From the IMG/VR virus record IMGVR_UViG_3300036820_000005, positions 1 to 64,000 of that record: a DNA stretch of 64,000 nt; one strand, 5' to 3'. Position numbers and translations under genes: made by a program. The DNA is from a virus. Shown here piece after piece: positions 55,717 through 63,654 of the stretch. Within the stretch, counting starts at the first letter, position 1, and every line of letters begins with the position of its first letter. The notes below the pieces were generated by a model. That model ran no database searches. It was not told where the DNA came from and saw only the letters and a list, made by a program, of their open reading frames with translations.

Positions 55717-56268
55717 ATGGCCACTGACCCGCCAGCTAGCGGACCGCCGATGAACGCGATGCCGCCAGCTGACTTCACCGCCGAACTCCGGGCCGCAGCC
55801 CAGGACGAACAGCTCAACAAGGCCCTGGCCGCCCTGCACTGTGCCGCTGGGGCAGCCGGGATACCAGACGCGCAGCCGGGCAGCATCGCCGAGGTCGGCG
55901 CCCTTATCGCCGCCAGCTACGCCAATCTCCGCAGGGAGCTGGATGAGCGCACCCGCCAGGGCAACCGTGCCGATCGGGCGATTGTGGCGCTCCGCGAGAA
56001 GGCGATCGCCGCCTTGTCGACCAGCCAGCACAGCATGACGATAAGCGGCGGGCTGCCGTTCTGCACCTGCGGCCTGTCCCTGGCTGGCGGCCGCGCGTCA
56101 GAGACGTTCGTCGACCACGTCCTGCCGTTGCACGCCTGGGTGGCGGGCGCGGCCGACCGGATCCGCGCGCTGTGCCGCGACGAAACCATCGTCTGGGGCG
56201 GCCCGAATGGCAACGAATCCGCGTACGTGGCGGACGTCCTAGCAGCCCTGGACGGCCAGCATGGCTGA
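55717..56268 (+). CDS. Unknown helical protein
   Basis: This 183-residue protein is helical (AELRAAAQDEQLNKALAALH, NLRRELDERTRQGNRADRAI) with a C-terminal part holding FCTCGLSL. No family recognised; starts in the standard junction. Confidence 0.55.
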   Translation: MATDPPASGPPMNAMPPADFTAELRAAAQDEQLNKALAALHCAAGAAGIPDAQPGSIAEVGALIAASYANLRRELDERTRQGNRADRAIVALREKAIAALSTSQHSMTISGGLPFCTCGLSLAGGRASETFVDHVLPLHAWVAGAADRIRALCRDETIVWGGPNGNESAYVADVLAALDGQHG

Positions 56269-56596
56269 GCAGCAACGGGCTGGCTACCTGGCCGGGGATG
56301 CTGAACCGCTCCCGGACCTGCCGCACGACCCCGGCGGCGTCTACTGCGGGGTCGGCACTGGCCCTCCGAAGCCCGGCCACCCCGAGTACCGCCGCTGCCA
56401 TTGCGGGCAGTGGTACGGCTGGTCCGGCAGCTGGCAGTCCATACAGCATCCGCCGCGACGCTGGCTCAAGCGGCACGGCCTGGACGCCGGGGAACTGCTG
56501 GATTACGGCGGCAAGGTAGACGGCGGCTTCCTCCGCTCGCGGCCGCCGCTGCGCCTTCGCATCCGCTGGCTGCTGGAGAGGATCAGGAATGGCTAG
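56261..56596 (+). CDS. Small Cys protein
   Basis: This 111-residue protein has YCGVGTG and YRRCHCGQWYGWS, a possible zinc site, and a basic helical end. Function unknown. Confidence 0.5.
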   Translation: MAEQQRAGYLAGDAEPLPDLPHDPGGVYCGVGTGPPKPGHPEYRRCHCGQWYGWSGSWQSIQHPPRRWLKRHGLDAGELLDYGGKVDGGFLRSRPPLRLRIRWLLERIRNG

Positions 56597-56810
56597 GCTT
56601 CCGCTGCCCGGCTGGCTGGCCCGGCAGCTGCTCGGCTCGATCCCGACCGGGCCCTGCCAGGTCAAGCTGATCACCAGCTCGCCGGTCACGCCCCTGGAAC
56701 AGGAACTCCCGTCGCCCTGGCCTGGCGACGGGCTCGATTCGGTGAGATACGCGGCGCACGCCGCCACCGAATGGAACTGGCTGGGCAGACCGGAGGTCAC
56801 CGATGGGTAA
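56589..56810 (+). CDS. Small protein
   Basis: This 73-residue protein (RLPLPGWLARQLLGSIPTGP, later SVRYAAHAATEWNWLG) overlaps both neighbours by eight bases. Function unknown. Confidence 0.5.
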   Translation: MARLPLPGWLARQLLGSIPTGPCQVKLITSSPVTPLEQELPSPWPGDGLDSVRYAAHAATEWNWLGRPEVTDG

Positions 56811-57000
56811 GCGGCAGGCCACCGTCTGGGCAGACGGCGACTCCTGGTACTTCGCCCTGGCCCGCCCTGGCCGTGTCGCTCGAGCATGGGACTGGCTGAT
56901 GCGCCGCCCGCTGATAGCCCGCTGGCAGCTGCGGAACTGGCAGCAGATCGGCTTCACAGAGGACTCGGACGAATCGGAGCCGGAGGGCACCAATGGGTAA
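56803..57000 (+). CDS. Small Trp-rich protein
   Basis: This 65-residue protein has DSWYFALARPGRVARAWDWL and an acidic end. Overlaps on both sides; function unknown. Confidence 0.5.
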   Translation: MGKRQATVWADGDSWYFALARPGRVARAWDWLMRRPLIARWQLRNWQQIGFTEDSDESEPEGTNG

Positions 57001-57847
57001 GCCGCTGCCGCCACCACTAGCCCCGTGGCCTGTCCGTGCCTGGTCGCGGGTCTGGTGCTACCTGTCGTGGCCGTGGCAGGTCCGCCAGATGAAGGCCCTC
57101 GGGTTCCGCCGGGTCGGGTGGATGACCTGGGAAACCGGGCCGGAGCTGCGCGCGGAGATAACCGAGCAGATCCTCACGCTGCCTGGCGTCACCGGCGTCC
57201 CGGCCGACCTTGACCAGCCGTCCTCGTTCCAGTACCCGCACGGGGTCACCGCCGCGCAGGCTGCTGAGCAGTTCGACTGGCTCACTGCCCACGCGAGGGA
57301 AGGCGGCTGGACGGCTATCGGCAGCGGCTATGCTGTCGCGCCGCCAGGCACGCCGGAGCCGACGCTGTCGGAGTTCCTGAAGGCGACCCACCGCCCCTCC
57401 CGATGGGACGACCCGGACGAGGTAGAGCGCTTCTGCGATGCGATCCTGACGCCATCCGGCCAGGCCGGGCCGGTCGTTAACACGCCGTGGGCTGACCTGG
57501 GGTATGACGTCCTAGCCGACATCCACGAGGTTGGGCAGGAGCGACCGTTCGCCAACCTGGCCGGCTCGTCGGCAACCATTCAGTTCTCGTGGGGGCTGGA
57601 ACGCATGGCCGCTCTAGGCCGCGATCTGGTGATAGCCGCAGCCGAACGCCACGCACAGATCCACTGCGCGCCGGATGTGGTCGGCACGCTCCGCTGCTCG
57701 GCTGGCCAGGACGGTCGGGAAGCGCCGATGACGCTGGCGATCCTGCTCGGCGTCGACATCATCGCTGAGGGCGACATGGAGGCCGGCCGGTGGGAGCTGC
57801 GGAAAGGCGACACTGTGATCGACTCAGGCCGACTGGAGGAGCTGTAG
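56993..57847 (+). CDS. Unknown 284-residue protein
   Basis: One of the longest proteins of the array. An aromatic-rich basic N-terminus (VRAWSRVWCYLSWPWQVRQM) is followed by an alpha/beta part and a C-terminal domain with MTLAILLGVDIIAEGDMEAG. No family recognised. Confidence 0.55.
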   Translation: MGKPLPPPLAPWPVRAWSRVWCYLSWPWQVRQMKALGFRRVGWMTWETGPELRAEITEQILTLPGVTGVPADLDQPSSFQYPHGVTAAQAAEQFDWLTAHAREGGWTAIGSGYAVAPPGTPEPTLSEFLKATHRPSRWDDPDEVERFCDAILTPSGQAGPVVNTPWADLGYDVLADIHEVGQERPFANLAGSSATIQFSWGLERMAALGRDLVIAAAERHAQIHCAPDVVGTLRCSAGQDGREAPMTLAILLGVDIIAEGDMEAGRWELRKGDTVIDSGRLEEL

Positions 57848-57849
57848 CC

Positions 57850-58218
57850 GTGCAGTGGATGGAGGTGCCCACCCCGGCTGGCTTGCTGAGGGTCACGTTC
57901 CCGCAGATGGAAGTCGTGGACGGTCTGGACCTGGTGTCCAGTGTCACCGTTGCTGAGCCCTGGGCGACGCTGAACGGCAAGCCGGTCAGCATGGACGGGG
58001 CACGTGAAATCCTGGCCGCTATGCGATCCGCCGCCGGTCACCCGATGAACGCCCCGTCGAACTACCAGGGCAAGGCGACGATCACGGTCACGCTGGACAC
58101 CGGCTACGAGTACACGCTCGCACCGGTCCCGTACCACGGCGACACGCCAGAGGAAGCCGCCAAGCGGGCCATCGCGTTCGCTGGGCGGATCATGCTGAAA
58201 GACGAGGTGACGCATTGA
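57850..58218 (+). CDS. Unknown beta-rich protein
   Basis: This 122-residue protein is beta-rich (GLLRVTFPQMEVVDGLDLVS, ATITVTLDTGYEYTLAP) with a helical end. It is the first gene joined by the second junction type (GTAGCCGTG). Confidence 0.55.
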   Translation: MQWMEVPTPAGLLRVTFPQMEVVDGLDLVSSVTVAEPWATLNGKPVSMDGAREILAAMRSAAGHPMNAPSNYQGKATITVTLDTGYEYTLAPVPYHGDTPEEAAKRAIAFAGRIMLKDEVTH

Positions 58219-58703
58219 GCCGGTGGAAGCGGATCTCGGTGGAGCTGTCCCATTCGTGGCCTGGCGAGCCGTACCTGCGGTTCGAACCGGCAGACGGGGG
58301 GCCGCCGGTGATGGTGGCCGTCGATGATGACGACCTCGCCCGGATCGGCCAGCTGCAGGGCGCGCTCGGCGTTCCTCCCGTCGGCTGGCTGGGCAGGTTG
58401 CGACCCCAGCCAGCCACGCTGACCGCAGAGCTGACCCTCGCGGACGGGAACGTCGTTCACGTGCCGCAGGACGTCCGCGCGCTGGCCGCCGCGCACAAGA
58501 GCAGGATCACGGTCAGGGTGCCGTGCGCCGCGGTGCCGTTCGGGGCGCGGATCGGCCGGGTGACGGTCCGCAACGAGCAGGATGTCGAAGCGGCGTACGT
58601 GTTCAATCCGCCTGTGCAGATCCCGACGACCGGTCATCTGGACGTGACGTTCAGCCCGCAGGATCTGCGGATCCCGGCGGGCTGGCTGCCCGAGGAGGTG
58701 TAG
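58215..58703 (+). CDS. Unknown protein
   Basis: This 162-residue protein is beta-rich (WPGEPYLRFEPADGGPPVMV, SRITVRVPCAAVPFGARIGR). Its TTG start overlaps the previous stop; no ATG or GTG fits better. Confidence 0.5.
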   Translation: MSRWKRISVELSHSWPGEPYLRFEPADGGPPVMVAVDDDDLARIGQLQGALGVPPVGWLGRLRPQPATLTAELTLADGNVVHVPQDVRALAAAHKSRITVRVPCAAVPFGARIGRVTVRNEQDVEAAYVFNPPVQIPTTGHLDVTFSPQDLRIPAGWLPEEV

Positions 58704-58705
58704 CT

Positions 58706-59044
58706 GTGGCAATCCAGCGTTACCGACGCAGGCCCCAGACGGTCAAGCCCCGTGACACCGGACTGACCACAGCCCGGTACGACCCCGGCGAGCCGCTCGA
58801 CGACTTGCAGGCCGTCGCCCGGATGGCCAACCAGCTCGCTGAGCTGGCCGAAGCTGAGCTGCCGTCCGGCCGGGTCCTGGTCGTCAAGTACATCCACCTG
58901 TTCGGTAACGGTGACGGCGAGCCCGAGTTCGTCGTGGTGCTCCCGCGCGGGCTGCTGGGGTTCAGCCACGCGGCCGGTGACCTGACCGCTTACGACGGAC
59001 CCGGCGACCTGCGGCGCTGGTATGAGCCGGTGGAGGTGCTGTAG
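58706..59044 (+). CDS. P-L-D-D family protein
   Basis: This 112-residue protein has RYDPGEPLDDLQAVARMANQ, related to the proteins at 39887 and 50784, and a hydrophobic strand region (LVVKYIHLFGNGDGEPEFVV). Start GTG in the second junction type. Confidence 0.55.
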   Translation: MAIQRYRRRPQTVKPRDTGLTTARYDPGEPLDDLQAVARMANQLAELAEAELPSGRVLVVKYIHLFGNGDGEPEFVVVLPRGLLGFSHAAGDLTAYDGPGDLRRWYEPVEVL

Positions 59045-59046
59045 CC

Positions 59047-59424
59047 GTGGACCCTGTAGCGTTCGCGGTGGCCCGGCTCGCCGAGGAAGAGGCGGGAGCC
59101 CAAGCTGCATCGCCTTGTGACTGGTATCCCACCGGGGAGGACGTCCTTGCCAGGTCGGCCGATCCGCATTGGGACGGTGTGGTGGTCGCCAACGCGGAAG
59201 GCGCTTACGCCGAGCACATCGCCCGCCACGACCCGGCCCGCACGCTCCGCGAGGCTGACGCCGACCGGAGGCTCTTGGCCCGGTACGAGCAGCTTCGGAA
59301 GCCGCGGACCCTCCGGGAGCGGGTGATCTTCCCGATGCTCGCCGAAGTGGTCCTTGCCTGCATCCGCGACCGTGTTGCTGTCTGGAGCGACCACCCGGAT
59401 TACGCGACGCTGGAGGACGTGTGA
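59047..59424 (+). CDS. DUF6221-family protein, copy 1
   Basis: This 125-residue protein fits actinophage DUF6221: start DPVAFAVARLAEEE, middle HIARHDPARTLREADADRRL, and end DHPDYATL. The family forms helical proteins of unknown role; three more copies follow within 2 kb. Confidence 0.7.
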   Translation: MDPVAFAVARLAEEEAGAQAASPCDWYPTGEDVLARSADPHWDGVVVANAEGAYAEHIARHDPARTLREADADRRLLARYEQLRKPRTLRERVIFPMLAEVVLACIRDRVAVWSDHPDYATLEDV

Positions 59425-59786
59425 TGGGGGACCCGGTAGTGTTCGGCCAGGCCCGCCTCGACGAAGACGAGCAGCAGACGCGCCATCTGCTGTGCCGCGC
59501 TCAGAACGTCTCCCTGGAGTTGAAGGAGCCGAAGCTGCTTGGCCGGCATATTCCCGGCTGGGACTCGTGGGGTGACGTCGAGAAGCTGTGCGAACGCGCG
59601 CTCCGTGAGGTCGAGTCGGGGCGGCGCATCCTGGCCCGCCACACCGAGTGCGCCCGGCGTGGCACCGGTCCTTGCTGGGAATTCCCGTACGGCGACCATG
59701 ACGTCTGCCGCGAGTTGGCCGACCTGCTGTACCGGTGGGCCGACCACGCCGAGTACGAGCCTGCTTGGCTGCCGGAGGAGGAGTAG
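59424..59786 (+). CDS. DUF6221-family protein, copy 2
   Basis: This 120-residue protein repeats the family order (DPVVFGQARLDEDEQQT, CERALREVESGRRILARH, WADHAEYEPAW) with a diverged centre. ATG at 59424 shares a base with the previous stop. Confidence 0.65.
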   Translation: MGDPVVFGQARLDEDEQQTRHLLCRAQNVSLELKEPKLLGRHIPGWDSWGDVEKLCERALREVESGRRILARHTECARRGTGPCWEFPYGDHDVCRELADLLYRWADHAEYEPAWLPEEE

Positions 59787-59788
59787 CT

Positions 59789-60154
59789 GTGGACCCGATA
59801 ACGTTTGCCCACGCCCGGCTCAACGAGGAAGCCGCCCGCATCGAAGCCTCGATCGAAGGCGAGATCGAACGCTTGGCCGCTGACGGCGTCGAGGTTAACC
59901 GTAACGAGCTGCTGACGGATGATCCTCCGCACTACGAGTCGCCGTTCCTCCGCCCGCTCCGCGAGGTCGACGTACACCGGAAGCTCGCCCACCTGCACAG
60001 GCCCGTAGGGGACGGCGACGTATGCGCATCCCTGTGTCATGCGCGGGCTCCCGGAGTCATAGCGCAGTACCCGTGTCCATCGGCGCGCGTTCTTGCCACC
60101 CTGTGGCCTGATCATGCCGACTACGACCAGACCTGGAAGCCGGAGGAAGCGTAG
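59789..60154 (+). CDS. DUF6221-family protein, copy 3
   Basis: This 121-residue protein has DPITFAHARLNEEAARIEAS, PLREVDVHRKLAHLH and WPDHADYDQTWKPEE. The last motif is shared almost exactly with copy 4. Confidence 0.65.
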   Translation: MDPITFAHARLNEEAARIEASIEGEIERLAADGVEVNRNELLTDDPPHYESPFLRPLREVDVHRKLAHLHRPVGDGDVCASLCHARAPGVIAQYPCPSARVLATLWPDHADYDQTWKPEEA

Positions 60155-60156
60155 CC

Positions 60157-60555
60157 GTGGGTGATCCTCGCGTGACCGAAGACATGGTGACCCGCGCCTC
60201 GGAAGTGCTCTGGAGCGAGGTAAGTCCAGCCCACCTGGCGAATGTCCACGACTTCACCGACGCCGATATCGCGGCCGGGAAGCTCCACGAGGCCGACAGC
60301 GAAGCAACCGCCGAGAACCGGGCTATCGTCCGCCGTGTACTCGAGGCAGCCGTGCTGGGTCTCGGCAGCAGCGTGGTCGTGACCGAGTACGCCAACGACC
60401 TGAGCGGCGGCTGGCACCTCTGGGACACCGCGCCGTACATGGAGCGGGTCGCGCCGCTCGTACAGCGGATCGAGGCCGCCCGGACCAGCGGTTTCCGGAT
60501 CCGCCGTCGCACTGTGATCGTGGTCGACGACTGGACGGAGGTCACCGAGCCATGA
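60157..60555 (+). CDS. Unknown protein within the DUF6221 run
   Basis: This 132-residue protein (MVTRASEVLWSEVSPAHLAN, later ENRAIVRRVLEAAVLGL) is not a DUF6221 member. It is helical with a basic C-terminus and uses the same GTAGCCGTG junction. Confidence 0.55.
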   Translation: MGDPRVTEDMVTRASEVLWSEVSPAHLANVHDFTDADIAAGKLHEADSEATAENRAIVRRVLEAAVLGLGSSVVVTEYANDLSGGWHLWDTAPYMERVAPLVQRIEAARTSGFRIRRRTVIVVDDWTEVTEP

Positions 60556-60836
60556 CGTCCGCGGACCAGCTGGCATTCGCAGAGGCCCGGCTCGCCGAGG
60601 AAGAGGTCTTCTGGCGAACCCGCCTCGTGGTGATCGGCGCGGATCGCGCTCTCCGGGACATTGAGTTCAAGCAGGCGATCCTGCGCGGCTGCCGGGAGGC
60701 GTTCGCCTACAAGGATGGCAGCCAGGAGGAAGCAGAGATCTGGCGCGAGTACGCGACGGTGATCATGCCGCCGCTGCTTGCCGTCTGGGACGACCATCCG
60801 GACTACGACCAGACCTGGAAGCCGGAGGAGCCGTAA
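60552..60836 (+). CDS. DUF6221-family protein, short copy 4
   Basis: This 94-residue protein keeps the family ends (LAFAEARLAEEEVFWRTR and DDHPDYDQTWKPEEP) but lacks about 25 residues in the centre. The DNA at its 3' end matches copy 3 closely, suggesting recent duplication. Confidence 0.65.
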   Translation: MTSADQLAFAEARLAEEEVFWRTRLVVIGADRALRDIEFKQAILRGCREAFAYKDGSQEEAEIWREYATVIMPPLLAVWDDHPDYDQTWKPEEP

Positions 60837-60838
60837 TC

Positions 60839-60961
60839 GTGCATAACTACAGGTCCGAGTACCGCCTGTGCGGTGTGAAGGTGCCGAGCCGCTGGTACCG
60901 GCGCCTCGGCCGGTTCATCCCTGAACGGCTCCGCGACGTCCGGTCGGTGGCCACGCCGTGA
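60839..60961 (+). CDS. 40-residue basic peptide
   Basis: GTG opens a 40-residue basic peptide (RLCGVKVPSRWYRRLGRFIP) that overlaps the next GTG. Coding is likely from spacing and overlaps. Confidence 0.45.
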   Translation: MHNYRSEYRLCGVKVPSRWYRRLGRFIPERLRDVRSVATP

Positions 60962-61224
60962 CCGCCGTCATCCACATCGCCGGAGTGCAGGTCCAGGTCG
61001 GCACCCATCTCCGGCAGCGGTGTTCCTGGTGCGGCGCGGTCCTGTGCGACTACGAGCTGACCCTGATCGCCGTCCCTATCGGCCAGGACCCGACGCCGGG
61101 TATGTGGGAGACCGGCCGGCTGGTAGCGGTCGACGGGAACGTCTCCTACGTCGTAGACCACGAGGACGGCGTCGAGTTGCCCGAGGAGGCGTGCGCGCAG
61201 CTCGACCACGAGATCACCGCATGA
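60958..61224 (+). CDS. Actinophage-type Cys protein
   Basis: This 88-residue protein follows a pattern common in actinophages: CSWCGAVLCDYELTLIAVPI, GQDPTPGMW and LVAVDGNVSYVVD. A small zinc-binding beta protein; role unknown. Confidence 0.6.
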   Translation: MTAVIHIAGVQVQVGTHLRQRCSWCGAVLCDYELTLIAVPIGQDPTPGMWETGRLVAVDGNVSYVVDHEDGVELPEEACAQLDHEITA

Positions 61225-61550
61225 CCCGGCTGAGGATCACGCCCGGCGTGCCGGGCCGTCTCCGATGGGCAATCCGCGCTCCCCGCCGCCCGGTCAACCT
61301 GGCTGCGCGCCTGCGGATGTGGTGGTACGACTTCGCTGTGCACGTCCCGTTCGGCGACCGGGAACGCTGCCAGGACTGCGGCCGCGGCTACGTCCACTGG
61401 CACGCCCCCGACGACCTGTACGCCGAAGTCCACGGGTCACCGTATGGGCTGTTGTGCCCGGCATGCTTTACCCGGCAGGCCCGGGCGAAGGGCATCGTCG
61501 TCTGTTTCGAGGCGGCTGTCTTCCGCCGTGACGACGAGGTCCCCGCGTGA
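61221..61550 (+). CDS. Unknown Cys/His protein
   Basis: This 109-residue protein has a basic N-terminus and CQDCGRGYVHWHAPDD with a later CPACF, a four-Cys zinc site. Function unknown. Confidence 0.55.
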   Translation: MTRLRITPGVPGRLRWAIRAPRRPVNLAARLRMWWYDFAVHVPFGDRERCQDCGRGYVHWHAPDDLYAEVHGSPYGLLCPACFTRQARAKGIVVCFEAAVFRRDDEVPA

Positions 61551-61954
61551 CCGGCGGCCAGCCTGAAGAACTCGCCGTCGTCATCTACGACCGGCTAGGA
61601 AAGCGCGGCGGACTGGCCCCGGTCCTCGTCCACGCCGACGGCACCAACTGCTCCCACGCGGGCAGGCCGCAGCCGATCGCCAGCATGAGCGACGTCCCGG
61701 CCTGCCCGGCCGGGCAGCCAGTGACCGGCGTCCGCTTCGACGGGCGGACGCTCACCCTGGAGCAGGTGTACCGGTCGCTGAAGTCGATCGCCGAAGCGTG
61801 GACCAAGCTGCTCACGCCGAGCATGTCAGCGCTCCTCGCCGCAGCTGGGCCGCTGCTGGACGCTGACCCGCAGATCCGCGCGCTGGCCGCCGCAACCGCG
61901 GTGATCGACGAGGCACGCCAGCGGAACAGTAGCGCCGGAGCTGCCGAGGCATGA
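61547..61954 (+). CDS. Unknown protein
   Basis: This 135-residue protein has an alpha/beta N-terminus (ELAVVIYDRLGKRGGLAPVL) and a helical end (KSIAEAWTKLLTPSMSALLA). No family recognised. Confidence 0.55.
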   Translation: MTGGQPEELAVVIYDRLGKRGGLAPVLVHADGTNCSHAGRPQPIASMSDVPACPAGQPVTGVRFDGRTLTLEQVYRSLKSIAEAWTKLLTPSMSALLAAAGPLLDADPQIRALAAATAVIDEARQRNSSAGAAEA

Positions 61955-62097
61955 CCGCTGAACCCCGCTGGGCCTGTGCCGAGCACGATAGGGAACTGGT
62001 GTACAACGAGGCCCTGTGCTGGCTGGAATGCCCCACTACGGGTTGCCAGGCCCGGATCACCGACGAGATGCGCGCCGAACTCGGCTGGGCCTCCTGA
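61951..62097 (+). CDS. 48-residue Cys protein
   Basis: A short protein with WACAEHDRELV and LECPTTGCQARITDEM, a compact zinc-like arrangement. It overlaps both neighbours. Confidence 0.5.
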   Translation: MTAEPRWACAEHDRELVYNEALCWLECPTTGCQARITDEMRAELGWAS

Positions 62098-62294
62098 TGG
62101 CCGCTGAGCGCCGCCCGTGGTGCTGTGCCCGGTGCGAGTCCCGGACGGTCGTCGCGCACTGCACCGGGGCTGGCTGCCCGTGGACCCGCTGCCTGAAATG
62201 CACGGCGATCTCGTACCTCTGGCGGGGTCGGCGCTGGTACCGCGGCGGGTACGACCGTCCTGGCCGACGCTCGACTGACTGGCAAGCCGGGTAG
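62097..62294 (+). CDS. Small Cys-rich basic protein
   Basis: This 65-residue protein has CCARCESRTVVAHCTGAGCP and CLKC, two likely zinc sites, and an aromatic, basic end. Its ATG shares a base with the previous stop. Confidence 0.5.
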   Translation: MAAERRPWCCARCESRTVVAHCTGAGCPWTRCLKCTAISYLWRGRRWYRGGYDRPGRRSTDWQAG

Positions 62295-62507
62295 CCTGAC
62301 TGCTGGCGGTGACAAGCGGCGGGCGGTAGCCCGTCCTTCCGCTGCGGGATAGCCTTTGCGCACCCGTGGCGGATAGCCGCCCCTGCTTTTATGGTGGTCT
62401 CGCATCGTTGCAGCGCACGCCATTCCAGCGGTGTATGAGGGCGGCAGCCATCCGGACGGTTGGTGGGCCGCCCTTCGGCTGCCACTGGCCGCTTGACGCT
62501 GCGTGGC
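62295..62507 (+). other. 213-base gap, possible promoter region
   Basis: This is the largest gap since 46.2 kb. It lacks TTCTAC sites. TTGCAG (62408-62413) and GTGTAT (62431-62436), 17 bases apart, could be a weak promoter. The following genes are of a different, virion-adjacent type, so a new unit may begin here. Confidence 0.35.
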
Positions 62508-62831
62508 ATGTCATTCTCCTTCAGCGCAGGCGGGACCAAGGAGCAGACGCTCCACTCGCTCGGCGAGCTGCACCACGACCACGACTCCCACTCCAAGACC
62601 ACCGCTGACCTGGTGACCAGCATGGTCACGGCAGGCCCGTCCGAGAGCGACGGCGCCGACGGCCAGGTCTACGACGCCATCTACCAGGTGTCCGCCTACG
62701 GCCACTCGAGCGCGGGCCACGACACCCCCAGCCTCAGCGTCTCCGTCTCGTCCAGCCTCAGGCTCCGCGAGACCCCCGCAGAGGTCGAGGTCGACGTCGT
62801 GGTTGAGGAAGACGACCCGGCCGGTGAGTGA
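62508..62831 (+). CDS. Actinophage-type protein (FSFSAGGTKEQ)
   Basis: This 107-residue protein begins MSFSFSAGGTKEQTLHSL and has a His-rich stretch and beta-rich centre, as in small actinophage proteins often coded near structural genes. ATG at 62508 chosen for this conserved start. Confidence 0.6.
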   Translation: MSFSFSAGGTKEQTLHSLGELHHDHDSHSKTTADLVTSMVTAGPSESDGADGQVYDAIYQVSAYGHSSAGHDTPSLSVSVSSSLRLRETPAEVEVDVVVEEDDPAGE

Positions 62832-63123
62832 CCCCCGCGGCGGGATCGAGAGCCCCGCGGACCCGGCCGACGTCGGCCTCCAGGCAGGCAGCCGGAGCAT
62901 GCCCGCCCCCGCCGACATCGGCCCGCCCGCCCCCGCAGTGCTGAAGCACTTCGAGTTCGCCCACCTCCCCGGCGACCTCGCCGAGGTCAGCCGCATGTTC
63001 CACGCCCTCGCCCACGAGCTCGCAGGCCGGTTCCGCGGCGACGAGCTCGACGTCGCGCTGAACAAGCTCGTCGAGGCGAAGGACTGGGCGGTCCGCGCTG
63101 CCCTGGCGGCCCGGCACCGCTGA
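62824..63123 (+). CDS. Acb2/Tad1-like hairpin protein (possible anti-CBASS sponge)
   Basis: This 99-residue protein has a Pro-rich N-terminus and a C-terminal helical hairpin: HFEFAHLPGDLAEVSRMFHA, then ALNKLVEAKDWAVRAALA. The second helix pattern (L-x-K-L-x-E-A-x-x-W-A-x-x-A) is that of the Acb2/Tad1 hairpin family, whose characterised members bind cyclic nucleotides and block CBASS or Thoeris defence. Pattern match only; the N-terminal part is unrelated. GTG overlaps the previous stop. Confidence 0.55.
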   Translation: MSDPRGGIESPADPADVGLQAGSRSMPAPADIGPPAPAVLKHFEFAHLPGDLAEVSRMFHALAHELAGRFRGDELDVALNKLVEAKDWAVRAALAARHR

Positions 63124-63127
63124 CACC

Positions 63128-63322
63128 GTGAGTCTCCCCAAGGTCCAGCTCCGGGTCGACGTCGACGGGCGGGAGTACAAGATCGCCGAGGCGACGTTCG
63201 TCCCGGTAGTCCGGCTGGCCCCAGACATGGCCAGAGGCGTAGCAGCGGCCCGCGTGGACGTGGTTACGCCTCTGGCCCAGCTGCTCCGCGACATGGCCGA
63301 CCAGCTGACCCGTGGCTGCTGA
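63128..63322 (+). CDS. Small protein
   Basis: This 64-residue protein (VQLRVDVDGREYKIAEATFV, then VTPLAQLLRDMADQLTR) is beta-rich then helical, close behind the Acb2-like gene. Function unknown. Confidence 0.55.
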   Translation: MSLPKVQLRVDVDGREYKIAEATFVPVVRLAPDMARGVAAARVDVVTPLAQLLRDMADQLTRGC

Positions 63323-63596
63323 CGAGCCCGGCCAGCCGCTGGTCCAGCTGGAATGGCATGTCATGTGGTGCGCGCGGCACCTGGAGCCGTACCGGCATCA
63401 ATGGCCCGCCGGTGCTGGCGTGGCAATGGTGGCACTGTTCAAGGCCGCCGCCGCGATGCCCGCTGTAGCCGACGCAGCCCACGGCGACGCCGGCCAGCTG
63501 CCCGCCGCCCTCGCCCGGTTCGCCCCTGTCTGCTGCTTCGTCGGCAAGCAGGTCCTCGACCAGATCTACGCCGCCACGCGGCCGCCCTCGCCCTGA
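63312..63596 (+). CDS. Actinophage-type helical protein
   Basis: This 94-residue protein has WHVMWCARHLEPYRHQWPAG and a helical remainder with FAPVCCFVG, a pattern seen beside Acb2-like genes in actinophages. The GTG start overlaps the previous gene by 11 bases. Confidence 0.55.
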   Translation: MAADEPGQPLVQLEWHVMWCARHLEPYRHQWPAGAGVAMVALFKAAAAMPAVADAAHGDAGQLPAALARFAPVCCFVGKQVLDQIYAATRPPSP

Positions 63597-63654
63597 CCGC
63601 GAGCCTTCTGCCGGAGCCCGCCGGCGCTGCCACCGCCCGCCCGACGATCAGCTC

